Positions 1 to 5,661 of a stretch of DNA of 5,661 nt are shown piece by piece. The DNA comes from Saccharicrinis sp041595375 (GTDB taxonomy: Bacteria > Bacteroidota > Bacteroidia > Bacteroidales > Marinilabiliaceae), in the NCBI GenBank assembly GCA_041595375.1, contig JBFHKL010000264.1, forward strand, positions 1 through 5,661, read 5' to 3'. The translations under genes were made by a program, and so were the position numbers. How positions within the stretch are numbered: position 1 is the first letter of the stretch; each line of letters begins with the position of its first letter. Below the pieces are notes generated by a model that saw nothing but the letters and a program-made list of their open reading frames with translations, did no database searches and was not told the origin of the DNA.

Positions 1-1058
1 TACTCGAAGACGGCACTGTTTTCGAAGGAAAGTCGTTTGGATATCACAAGTCAGTTGCGGGAGAAGTGGTTTTTAACACAGCCATGACAGGTTATCCCGA
101 AAGTTTAACAGACCCATCTTATAAAGGTCAGATTTTAGTTTGCACGTATCCGCTAATTGGAAATTATGGTGTCCCTAAAGATGACACCGATGAATACGGT
201 ATTCCTCTATTCTACGAATCAGATCACATACATATTTCAGGTTTGATCATATCTGACTATTCCTACGAATACAGTCATTGGAATGCCAAGAATTCCTTAC
301 GTGATTGGTTAATTAAAAACAACATTCCTGGTATTTTCGATATCGACACACGCGCCCTGACCAAAGTATTACGCGAGAAAGGCTGTATGTTAGGAAAGAT
401 ATTGGTGGACGATGAGGAGATTGAGCAATACGATCCCAATACCGATAATTTGGTAGCACAGGTAAGCACTAAAGAAAAAAAGGTATATGGGAATGGCAAA
501 CACAAGGTTGTTTTAGTAGATACAGGAGCAAAATACAACATACTTCGTTGCTTACTTAAAAGAGACACCACCGTTATTCAGGTACCCTGGAATTACGACT
601 TTACACAGGAAGACTACGACGGGATCATGCTTTCCAACGGACCAGGTAATCCTGAAATGTGTTCAGAGACCATCAAAAACATCAAAAAAGCCATAGAAAT
701 TGGCAAACCTATTTTCGGAATTTGTTTAGGGAATCAACTACTTGGAATCGCTTCTGGCGGAAGCACCTATAAATTAAAGTATGGTCATCGTGCGCACAAC
801 CACCCGGTAATTAAGGTAGAAACTAACAACTGCTTTATTACATCGCAAAACCACGGTTACGCACTGGATAATGACTCGTTAACAGATGATTGGGAACCAT
901 TATTCATTAATATTAACGACAAAAGTAACGAAGGAATCCGACACAGGTCAAAACCCTTTTTCTCGACTCAGTTCCACCCGGAAGCCTCCAGTGGCCCAAC
1001 TGATACAGAATTTTTATTTGATGATTTCATAAGCTCAATAGAAAAAAGTAAAAAATAA
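1..1058 (+). CDS. carA: Carbamoyl-phosphate synthase small chain (glutamine amidotransferase subunit), 5'-truncated by window
   Basis: This subunit hydrolyses glutamine and passes ammonia to the large chain CarB, which makes carbamoyl phosphate for pyrimidine and arginine synthesis in the cytoplasm. The frame is open from base 3, reading LEDGTVFEGKSFG, the usual N-terminus of CarA. The true start therefore lies about ten codons upstream; the GTG at 66 is internal. The N-terminal CPSase small-chain domain covers roughly codons 1-150 (FNTAMTGYPE, LTDPSY, DIDTRALTKVLREKG). The class I glutamine amidotransferase domain follows (SNGPGNPE, then FGICLGNQ). The nucleophile Cys codon is 723-725, and the catalytic His and Glu of FHPEAS are codons 975-977 and 981-983. 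All three triad residues are present. 351 codons are visible, which fits a full length near 360. GICLGNQ replaces the GICLGHQ of E. coli. A strong terminator follows directly and carB is not downstream. Family identity is certain; activity is inferred from the intact triad. Confidence 0.97.
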   Translation, partial: LEDGTVFEGKSFGYHKSVAGEVVFNTAMTGYPESLTDPSYKGQILVCTYPLIGNYGVPKDDTDEYGIPLFYESDHIHISGLIISDYSYEYSHWNAKNSLRDWLIKNNIPGIFDIDTRALTKVLREKGCMLGKILVDDEEIEQYDPNTDNLVAQVSTKEKKVYGNGKHKVVLVDTGAKYNILRCLLKRDTTVIQVPWNYDFTQEDYDGIMLSNGPGNPEMCSETIKNIKKAIEIGKPIFGICLGNQLLGIASGGSTYKLKYGHRAHNHPVIKVETNNCFITSQNHGYALDNDSLTDDWEPLFININDKSNEGIRHRSKPFFSTQFHPEASSGPTDTEFLFDDFISSIEKSKK

Positions 1059-1060
1059 AA

Positions 1061-1100
1061 AAATAAGCCTTGAGATAATTTCTCAAGGCTTATTTTTTTT
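1061..1100 (+). terminator. Intrinsic terminator of carA, probably bidirectional
   Basis: A perfect 15-bp inverted repeat (arms 1061-1075 and 1081-1095) encloses the 5-nt loop TAATT and runs into a T tract ending at 1100. The stem core is GCCTTGAGA/TCTCAAGGC. Up to four further A-T pairs (1057-1060 with 1096-1099) extend it to overlap the carA stop codon at 1056-1058. The A-rich left flank would act as a U tract on the minus strand, so the hairpin could stop transcription from either side, although no minus-strand gene is seen here. Confidence 0.93.
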
Positions 1101-1176
1101 AATCTACACCCTAAGCGTGGTAGGGATAAAATCTACTCAGCAAACAACTCAACTCCACCCGCTACCTAACTCAAAG

Positions 1177-1211
1177 TTTTTATATTATTTGTTCTTTTTT
1201 TCTTAACTTTA
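1177..1211 (+). promoter_or_regulatory. Weak candidate Bacteroidota-type promoter for the lipoprotein gene
   Basis: TAACTTTA at 1204-1211 matches seven of eight positions of the TAnnTTTG -7 box, about 30 nt before the start codon at 1242. There is no clear TTTG -33 box at proper spacing. A T run at 1177-1181 is in roughly the right place, while the TTTG at 1188-1191 is too close. A promoter is expected here because the carA terminator lies just upstream, but the assignment of the boxes is uncertain in such AT-rich sequence. Confidence 0.35.
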
Positions 1212-1241
1212 TACATACAGTTACACCAATTTTATGGAGTT

Positions 1242-1658
1242 ATGAGAACAATAATATCCTTTTTAATACTGGCTTTTACCGTACTATCCTGCCAAACCAC
1301 TAAAGTTACTTCTTTAAAGGACAGTACACCTCCTCAAATTAACGAAACAGAGAGTGATTCGGTACAATACGAATTAATCGTTTTCGACACGAAATATGAC
1401 TCTTATCTGTCTATGCATCCCTCTATGAATTTTTATTCTCAGGAGTACTATGAATTATGGAACCAACAATATGTTACTGAATGGAATATCAGGCATAACA
1501 ACTCACTAAGATATGGCGACTTTTATGAAACACATATTGATTATAGCCCCCATATCAACTACGGATTAGAACTCAATTACAAACTCTATTATTACTTTCT
1601 TTTCATTGAAAAGGAATATGATATTACGCTTATAAGAAGAGGTAAAACAGCAAGGTAA
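1242..1658 (+). CDS. Small Tyr-rich lipoprotein, DUF6146-like
   Basis: This 138-residue protein has a short basic start (MRT), a hydrophobic segment (residues 4-15) and a lipobox VLSC with Cys17, so it should be lipidated by signal peptidase II processing. Residues 18-42 are a polar Ser/Thr/Asp-rich linker. Residues 43-138 form a compact domain very rich in tyrosine (16 of 96 residues), including FYSQEYYE, YVTEWN, DYSPHINYGLELNYKLYYYF and a final LIRRGK. From memory this pattern (YEL-VFD, FYS--YYE, YVTEWN-R, IDY-YGLE-NY-LY-YF) matches Bacteroidota family DUF6146, whose function is unknown; no search was run. There is no acidic cluster after the lipid Cys like the surface-export signal of some Bacteroidota lipoproteins, so a periplasm-facing location is more likely. 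A GGAG at 1236-1239 lies only 2 nt before the ATG, too close for a normal ribosome binding site. The start is supported by the signal peptide beginning at it. It appears monocistronic. Confidence 0.85.
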   Translation: MRTIISFLILAFTVLSCQTTKVTSLKDSTPPQINETESDSVQYELIVFDTKYDSYLSMHPSMNFYSQEYYELWNQQYVTEWNIRHNNSLRYGDFYETHIDYSPHINYGLELNYKLYYYFLFIEKEYDITLIRRGKTAR

Positions 1659-1961
1659 TCTTTACTGATATTTTTTTTAATACCGCTTACATAGCTCTTA
1701 GCTTAACGGTTAAAATCATCATGTCCGAATTTTACCCAACACAACTAACAACCAACAGATTACACACAACAAATTAGAATATCTTCTATAACCTACTCCT
1801 GCTGTTGAGGTTTTGAAACGATACATCAAACAGTACAAACACGGAGCATAAAAGAGTAAGATAAACTCCACCTATTTACCAATTGCTGAATCAATAAAGT
1901 ATCATTGCTTTCCTAAATTCAATTTTAAAATCTTATTTTTGGGTAAAAATATTATTATCCA
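1659..1961. other. 303-nt intergenic spacer
   Basis: No convincing gene or structured RNA is seen between the lipoprotein gene and the ABC operon. The stretch starts with a T8 run (1671-1678) preceded only by a weak 4-5 bp hairpin, holds a short palindrome TTAACGGTTAA (1703-1713), and ends with a promoter-like -7 box. A 19-codon open stretch (1792-1848, containing VLKRYIKQYKHGA, closed by a stop at 1849) has a coding-like composition but is bounded by stops and has no start codon. It may be a remnant of a decayed gene or chance. The rest has many stops in all frames. Confidence 0.6.
1909..1941 (+). promoter_or_regulatory. Candidate Bacteroidota sigma-ABfr-type promoter for the ABC/ppx/regulator operon
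   Basis: TATTTTTG at 1934-1941 fits the Bacteroidota -7 consensus TAnnTTTG at every position. A TTTC at 1909-1912, 21 nt upstream, is a three-of-four match to the TTTG -33 element. Transcription would start a few bases after 1941, giving a leader of about 15 nt before the ATG at 1962. The placement, directly upstream of the first gene of a four-gene run and after a 300-nt gap, supports the call. The -33 match is weak. Confidence 0.55.
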
Positions 1962-2888
1962 ATGAACTTAATCGAAACGAATGGAGTGGTAAAGAAATAT
2001 GCTAATCATGTTGCCCTTGATAAAGTAGATATCCATATCCCCCAAAACCAAATATTTGGCTTACTGGGTCCTAATGGAGCCGGTAAAACAACATTTATAC
2101 GCATCCTCAACCATATTACCATGCCTGATGAAGGTCAGATATTGTTTAAAGGAAAATCTTTCTCCGAATCTGACATTTATAACATTGGTTACCTACCTGA
2201 GGAAAGAGGTTTATACAAAAAAATGAAGGTAGGTGAGCAAGCAATTTATCTGGCTCGTTTAAAAGGACTATCCAAACACGATGCTTATCACAAACTAAAA
2301 TATTGGTTTGAGAAATTTGAGATAGGAGCATGGTGGAACAAAAAAATAGAAGAACTATCGAAAGGTATGCAACAAAAGATTCAGTTTATTGTAACCGTTT
2401 TGCATGAACCTGAACTATTAATCTTTGATGAACCTTTTAGTGGCTTTGACCCCATTAATGCCAACCTGTTAAAGCAGGAGATACTCCGACTAAAAGAAAA
2501 AGGGGCCACTATTATCTTTTCAACACACAACATGAGTTCGGTAGAAGAGCTTTGTGATAATATTTGCCTGATTAATAAATCAAAAACAATACTTAAAGGA
2601 AATATTGATGATTTAAAACAGCAATATAAAAGTAATGAGGTATTAATTGATTTTGTTGGTGACACCGATTTATTTAATGAAAAACTAAAGAATGATTACC
2701 TCATTAAAGAAATCAAACATAATCACCACCAGCATTCTGCTAAAGTACAACTCGCGGCAGATAAAGAAATAAACCACCTGATATCTTTGCTTCTGAATGA
2801 TTTTAAAATTAATGGCATTAAGGAAATACTTCCCAATATGGATGAAGTATTTATAAAAGCAGTTCAAGATTCTAATGCACAACAATAA
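1962..2888 (+). CDS. ABC-2 exporter ATP-binding protein, NatA/YhaQ-like
   Basis: This 308-residue cytoplasmic ATPase powers the membrane protein encoded next to it. The nucleotide-binding domain (about residues 1-205) has all core motifs: aromatic A-loop residue Tyr13, Walker A GPNGAGKTT (36-44), signature LSKGMQQK (132-139), Walker B LLIFDE (152-157), D-loop SGFD (160-163) and switch His189 in STHNM. The Q-loop position reads GYLPEERGLY (76-85), with Glu where many ABC ATPases have Gln; this is usual for the NatA/YhaQ type. Residues from about 205 to the end form an accessory region resembling DUF4162 (LKGNIDDLK near its start, PNMDEVFIKAV at the end), with an unusual histidine cluster HNHHQH at 253-258. 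The ATG at 1962 puts Tyr13 at the expected distance from Walker A. No Shine-Dalgarno sequence is visible, as is common in Bacteroidota. The permease starts 23 nt after the stop. Sodium export is known for NatAB in Bacillus, but the substrate here cannot be told from sequence. Confidence 0.93.
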   Translation: MNLIETNGVVKKYANHVALDKVDIHIPQNQIFGLLGPNGAGKTTFIRILNHITMPDEGQILFKGKSFSESDIYNIGYLPEERGLYKKMKVGEQAIYLARLKGLSKHDAYHKLKYWFEKFEIGAWWNKKIEELSKGMQQKIQFIVTVLHEPELLIFDEPFSGFDPINANLLKQEILRLKEKGATIIFSTHNMSSVEELCDNICLINKSKTILKGNIDDLKQQYKSNEVLIDFVGDTDLFNEKLKNDYLIKEIKHNHHQHSAKVQLAADKEINHLISLLLNDFKINGIKEILPNMDEVFIKAVQDSNAQQ

Positions 2889-2911
2889 CCATTCCTTTCA
2901 AAAGTATTATC

Positions 2912-4252
2912 ATGAATAAAATATTACTCATTATCAGCCGCGAATACCTAACCAGGGTAAGAAAAAAGAGTTTCATTATAATGACTATATTGAGTCCTCT
3001 ACTCTTTGCTGCCATGTTCATTATTCCTTCCTGGCTGCATTCCCAAGAAGACACTGAAATAAAAACAATTGCTGTTGAAGATTTATCCGGCCGGTTTACC
3101 AATGCCCTAGAAGATACTCAATATATTAAGTACGAATTTAAAGATACCAGTGATTCAACACAGAAACAAGAGGTTATCAATCAAGGTTACGATGCCTTAA
3201 TGGTGATTGACAATGATCAACTCAAGGACAAACCAAATATTCAGTTATATTCTGACGGACAAGTAACCATGAATGTTCTGGATAACATTAGGCATCAACT
3301 TAACAATTATCTGAGAAACGAAAAACTAGCGAGCTACCAAATAGAAGGTTTGGAAGAAAAAATTAAGGAAGTCGACAATATTAAAGTAAATATCCAAACC
3401 ATAAGAGTAGATGAAGATGGTAGCGAAAAAACCAGCAGTGCCATTTTTGCCATGATAGTCGGAATAGCTTCTGCATTCCTAATTTATATGATGATGATTA
3501 TGTATGGCACGCAGGTAATGAAAGGGGTAATTGAAGAAAAGGCTAACCGTATTGTAGAAGTCATTATTTCATCGGTAAAACCATTTCAATTAATGATGGG
3601 TAAAATAGTAGGTATTGGACTGGTGGCGATCACTCAGTTTTTGCTTTGGATCATCTTAACATTAGCCATCACAGGAGTTATGCAAAATTTTATTTTTAAT
3701 CAGGACGCTCCACAAATACAGTCAACAGAACTTACCCAACAGATGGATCAAGATACCTCCGAAAGTATTGAGCAAGGAGCTAGCGAAGCCACTTTTAATA
3801 CAGTTATGGAGATTATTAATGATTCTAACATTATAACCATTATTGCATTCTTTATCTTTTACTTTATTGGAGGTTATCTGGTTTACTCTGCTCTTTTTGC
3901 TGCCGTAGGCTCTGCAATAGACAATGAAACGGAGACACAACAATTTATCATGCCCATCATGTTACCATTAATTGCTTCCATTTATGTAGCTATGTCGGCA
4001 TTCAACAACCCACATGGCGATATTGCCTTCTGGTTTTCTATGATTCCTTTTACTTCACCTGTAGTCATGATGTCAAGAATTCCTTATGATGTTCCGGCAT
4101 GGGAATTGATACTGTCAATGCTTATATTAACGGCATCTTTTTTATTTCTCACCTGGTTTGCAGCGAGAGTATACCGAACCGGTATATTAATGTACGGTAA
4201 AAAGGTTAGCTACAAGGAAATATGGAAATGGTTTATTCAGGCAGGAAAATAA
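2912..4252 (+). CDS. ABC-2 type exporter permease, NatB/YhaP-like
   Basis: This 446-residue inner-membrane protein is the partner of the ATPase just upstream. The N-terminus carries the motif REYLTRVRKKSF (10-21), leading into a first membrane helix (about 20-42). A large extracytoplasmic domain follows (about 43-174). The C-terminal membrane region has helices near 175-197, 232-258, 307-335, 344-363, 373-390 and 397-421. The family hallmark EEKANRIVEVIISSVKP (208-224), a cytoplasmic amphipathic stretch after the second helix, is intact. The overall plan (one helix, extracytoplasmic domain, then about five or six helices) is that of the ABC2_membrane_3/NatB group, and the length is normal for it. 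Between the third and fourth helices lies a polar Gln/Glu/Asp/Ser-rich segment (259-306) that may form a second extracytoplasmic loop. Helix limits are by eye. One permease with one ATPase would work as a homodimeric pair. The export substrate is unknown. Confidence 0.92.
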   Translation: MNKILLIISREYLTRVRKKSFIIMTILSPLLFAAMFIIPSWLHSQEDTEIKTIAVEDLSGRFTNALEDTQYIKYEFKDTSDSTQKQEVINQGYDALMVIDNDQLKDKPNIQLYSDGQVTMNVLDNIRHQLNNYLRNEKLASYQIEGLEEKIKEVDNIKVNIQTIRVDEDGSEKTSSAIFAMIVGIASAFLIYMMMIMYGTQVMKGVIEEKANRIVEVIISSVKPFQLMMGKIVGIGLVAITQFLLWIILTLAITGVMQNFIFNQDAPQIQSTELTQQMDQDTSESIEQGASEATFNTVMEIINDSNIITIIAFFIFYFIGGYLVYSALFAAVGSAIDNETETQQFIMPIMLPLIASIYVAMSAFNNPHGDIAFWFSMIPFTSPVVMMSRIPYDVPAWELILSMLILTASFLFLTWFAARVYRTGILMYGKKVSYKEIWKWFIQAGK

Positions 4253-4264
4253 TAAACATATAAT

Positions 4265-5194
4265 ATGCAAATAGCAATCATTGATTTAGGTACCAACACC
4301 TTTAATTTATTGGTGACAGAAGTAACAAACAACAACTATACTATTTTATCAGAAACCAAATACCCCGCCAAATTAGGTAAAGGAGGCATTAATAATGGAA
4401 TGATTACCCCAGAGGCTTTTGAACGGGGTTTTCAAGCGCTGGAAACTCACCTAAAAACCATCCGCCAATTTGATATTGAGGAGATTCATTGCTTTGCCAC
4501 TTCAGCCATTCGATCTGCCTCCAATGGGCAGGAATTTGTCGATCTGGTCAAACAGAAATATGATCTGAACATCCAGGTGATTCAGGGAGATAAAGAAGCC
4601 GAACTCATTTACGACGGAGTAAAACAAGTGATTCCTATAGGCGAAGAAAAAGTCCTCATCATGGACATTGGAGGAGGAAGCACCGAGTTTATTATCGCTT
4701 CTAAAGAAGGGGTAATATGGAAACACAGTTTCAATATAGGTGCAGCTCGCATGCTTGACTTAGTGAAACCCTCGGAACCTATCCAACAAAATGAAATTAA
4801 CAAACTGGAGAAGTATGTTAGTGAGGAATTAACCTTATTATTCAACGAAATGAATAAACATCAGGTGTATATCCTCATCGGCTCCTCAGGATCTTTTGAT
4901 ACCATTGCTACCATGGTGGCTGCCGAAGAACACCCTCATCTAGATATGAGCAAGCTAACCAGTTATAAAATAGAACGCAAACTGTTGGATAAACTTCACC
5001 AAAGATATTTGAACAGTACAATTGAGCAACGCCTGCAGATGAACAGAATGGATCCTCATCGGGTTGAAATGATTGTATTGGCCTCAGTATTTATTCAATA
5101 TATCATCAAAGAATTTAAAATAACAGACTTGTATCAATGTAGTTACGCACTTAAAGAAGGTGCGATATACCAAATTCTGAATAAAAGATTATAA
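4265..5194 (+). CDS. Ppx/GppA family phosphatase (exopolyphosphatase or pppGpp phosphatase), short form
   Basis: This 309-residue protein has the ASKHA (actin/Hsp70-like) phosphatase fold. Visible motifs are phosphate-1 IIDLGTNTFNLLV (5-17), ATSAIRSA (78-85), QGDKEAELIYDG (107-118) with Glu111 at the position of the catalytic Glu of E. coli PPX, phosphate-2 DIGGGSTEF (134-142), IGAARM (158-163), and GSSGSFDT (206-213) of the nucleotide/phosphate site. ALKEGAIYQIL near the C-terminus is the usual end of the module. The family cleaves terminal phosphate from polyphosphate or converts pppGpp to ppGpp; sequence alone does not decide which. It has only the two-lobed catalytic module and lacks the C-terminal HD-like helical domain of E. 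coli PPX/GppA (about 500 residues), so this is the short form common in Bacteroidota and others. The ATG at 4265 lies 12 nt after the permease stop and puts the phosphate-1 motif at residue 5, as expected. No ppk is in view. Confidence 0.92.
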   Translation: MQIAIIDLGTNTFNLLVTEVTNNNYTILSETKYPAKLGKGGINNGMITPEAFERGFQALETHLKTIRQFDIEEIHCFATSAIRSASNGQEFVDLVKQKYDLNIQVIQGDKEAELIYDGVKQVIPIGEEKVLIMDIGGGSTEFIIASKEGVIWKHSFNIGAARMLDLVKPSEPIQQNEINKLEKYVSEELTLLFNEMNKHQVYILIGSSGSFDTIATMVAAEEHPHLDMSKLTSYKIERKLLDKLHQRYLNSTIEQRLQMNRMDPHRVEMIVLASVFIQYIIKEFKITDLYQCSYALKEGAIYQILNKRL

Positions 5195-5200
5195 CACACT

Positions 5201-5661
5201 ATGGCAAAAATATTGGTAATCGATGATCAAAAAAGCATCAGAAACACCCTAAAGGACATATTGGAATACGAAAGTCATGAGGTAGTCACTGCCGAGAACG
5301 GGGAAGAGGGACTTGAACTTTTTACGAAGGATAAATTTGATTTGGTATTGTGTGATATTAAAATGCCCAATATGGATGGTATCGAAGTGCTTGATATCAT
5401 CATGAAGAAAAATCAGGATGTCCCTGTTGTGATGATTTCAGGACATGGAAATATCGACACTGCCGTTGAAGCTATCAAAAAAGGTGCCTATGACTTTATT
5501 GAAAAACCGCTCGATTTAAACCGCCTGCTGGTTACCATTAAAAATGCCAGAGAGAGAAAAGAGCTGGTGGTAGAAACCAAGGTACTCAAACGCAAGGTAA
5601 GCAAGACCTATGAAATGATAGGTGAGTCAGAACCTATTCAACTGGTAAAGGAGATGATTGA
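5201..5661 (+). CDS. Sigma-54-dependent response regulator, NtrC type, 3'-truncated by window
   Basis: The reading frame starts at ATG 5201, 6 nt after the phosphatase stop, and is open to the window end (153 codons visible). Residues 1-120 are a complete receiver domain: MAKILVIDDQ with acidic pocket Asp8/Asp9, phosphoacceptor Asp52 in LCDIKMPNMDG, the conserved hydroxyl Ser80 in MISGHG, and Lys102 in DFIEKPLD. A charged helical linker follows (about 112-138). MIGESEPIQLVKEMI at the window edge is the typical beginning of the sigma-54-interacting AAA+ domain, where I-G-x-S-x-x-I/M is conserved. The Walker A, GAFTGA and DNA-binding helix-turn-helix motifs would lie beyond 5661 and are not seen. 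The phosphorylated protein would activate sigma-54 promoters after being switched on by a histidine kinase, which is not in this window. The NtrC-type assignment rests on the receiver plus the first residues of the AAA+ domain. Confidence 0.9.
   Translation, partial: MAKILVIDDQKSIRNTLKDILEYESHEVVTAENGEEGLELFTKDKFDLVLCDIKMPNMDGIEVLDIIMKKNQDVPVVMISGHGNIDTAVEAIKKGAYDFIEKPLDLNRLLVTIKNARERKELVVETKVLKRKVSKTYEMIGESEPIQLVKEMI

Noticed and set aside
66..68. GTG at 66 as the carA start codon
   Set aside because: Conserved CarA N-terminal sequence (LEDGTVFEGKSFG) is encoded in the same frame upstream of it, so the gene begins before the window.
275..571. Minus-strand open frame of 98 codons inside carA
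   Set aside because: It lies fully antisense to a certain gene, shows no recognisable domain, and looks like a shadow of the carA codons. The same holds for the minus-strand frames within 2146-3102, 3722-3943 and 4502-4845.
1101..1174. Short direct repeats AATCTAC (1101, 1130) and AACTCAA (1146, 1168) and the inverted pair CCCTA/TAGGG (1109-1125)
   Set aside because: Seven-base repeats and a 5-bp stem are expected by chance in AT-rich sequence; spacing and context give no operator or attachment-site pattern.
1641..1678. Possible terminator after the lipoprotein gene (GTAA-TCT-TTAC stem before a T8 run)
   Set aside because: The stem is only 4-5 bp of mostly A-T pairs and is separated from the T run by several bases, too weak to call. 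Transcription may still end around here.
1703..1713. Palindrome TTAACGGTTAA as a possible operator or recombination site
   Set aside because: The arms are only 5 bp, there is a single copy, and the distance to the nearest promoter candidate is over 200 nt; no attC-like architecture was found around it.
2187..2216. Glu instead of Gln in the Q-loop region of the ABC ATPase as a sign of inactivity
   Set aside because: GYLPEERGLY is the normal form in NatA/YhaQ-type ATPases, and all other catalytic motifs are intact.

Overview
The window is AT-rich bacterial DNA carrying five genes, all on the + strand. The likely source is Bacteroidota, perhaps a Marinilabiliales/Bacteroidales-type organism; the phylum is better supported than the order. 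The evidence is a perfect TAnnTTTG-type -7 promoter box, gene starts that mostly lack a Shine-Dalgarno sequence, a CarA with the GICLGNQ variant of the amidotransferase nucleophile motif, a lipoprotein resembling the Bacteroidota family DUF6146, and a short single-module Ppx/GppA protein. No rRNA, tRNA, CRISPR, insertion sequence or phage signal was seen.

Layout. Positions 1-1058 hold the 3' part of carA (carbamoyl-phosphate synthase small chain; about ten N-terminal codons lie outside the window). It ends in a perfect 15-bp hairpin terminator, and no carB follows. After an intergenic stretch of about 140 nt with a weak promoter candidate comes a small Tyr-rich lipoprotein gene (1242-1658), apparently transcribed alone. 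A 303-nt spacer (1659-1961) follows, with a good -7 box near its end.

Positions 1962-5661 form a tight co-directional run that looks like one operon, with gaps of 23, 12 and 6 nt. It encodes an ABC-2 exporter ATPase (NatA-like, with a C-terminal DUF4162-like domain), its membrane partner (NatB/YhaP-like), a Ppx/GppA phosphatase, and the first 153 codons of an NtrC-type response regulator cut by the window end.

How the genes may work together. CarA supplies ammonia from glutamine for carbamoyl phosphate, feeding pyrimidine and arginine synthesis, and is unrelated to the rest. The ATPase and permease together should form a complete exporter of unknown substrate. The Ppx/GppA protein would hydrolyse polyphosphate or pppGpp, and the regulator would activate sigma-54 promoters. 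Co-transcription of these three activities suggests, but does not prove, an envelope or stress-response role. I see no clearly new defence or mobile system here; the most interesting items are this gene combination, a histidine cluster in the ATPase accessory domain, and the uncharacterised lipoprotein.
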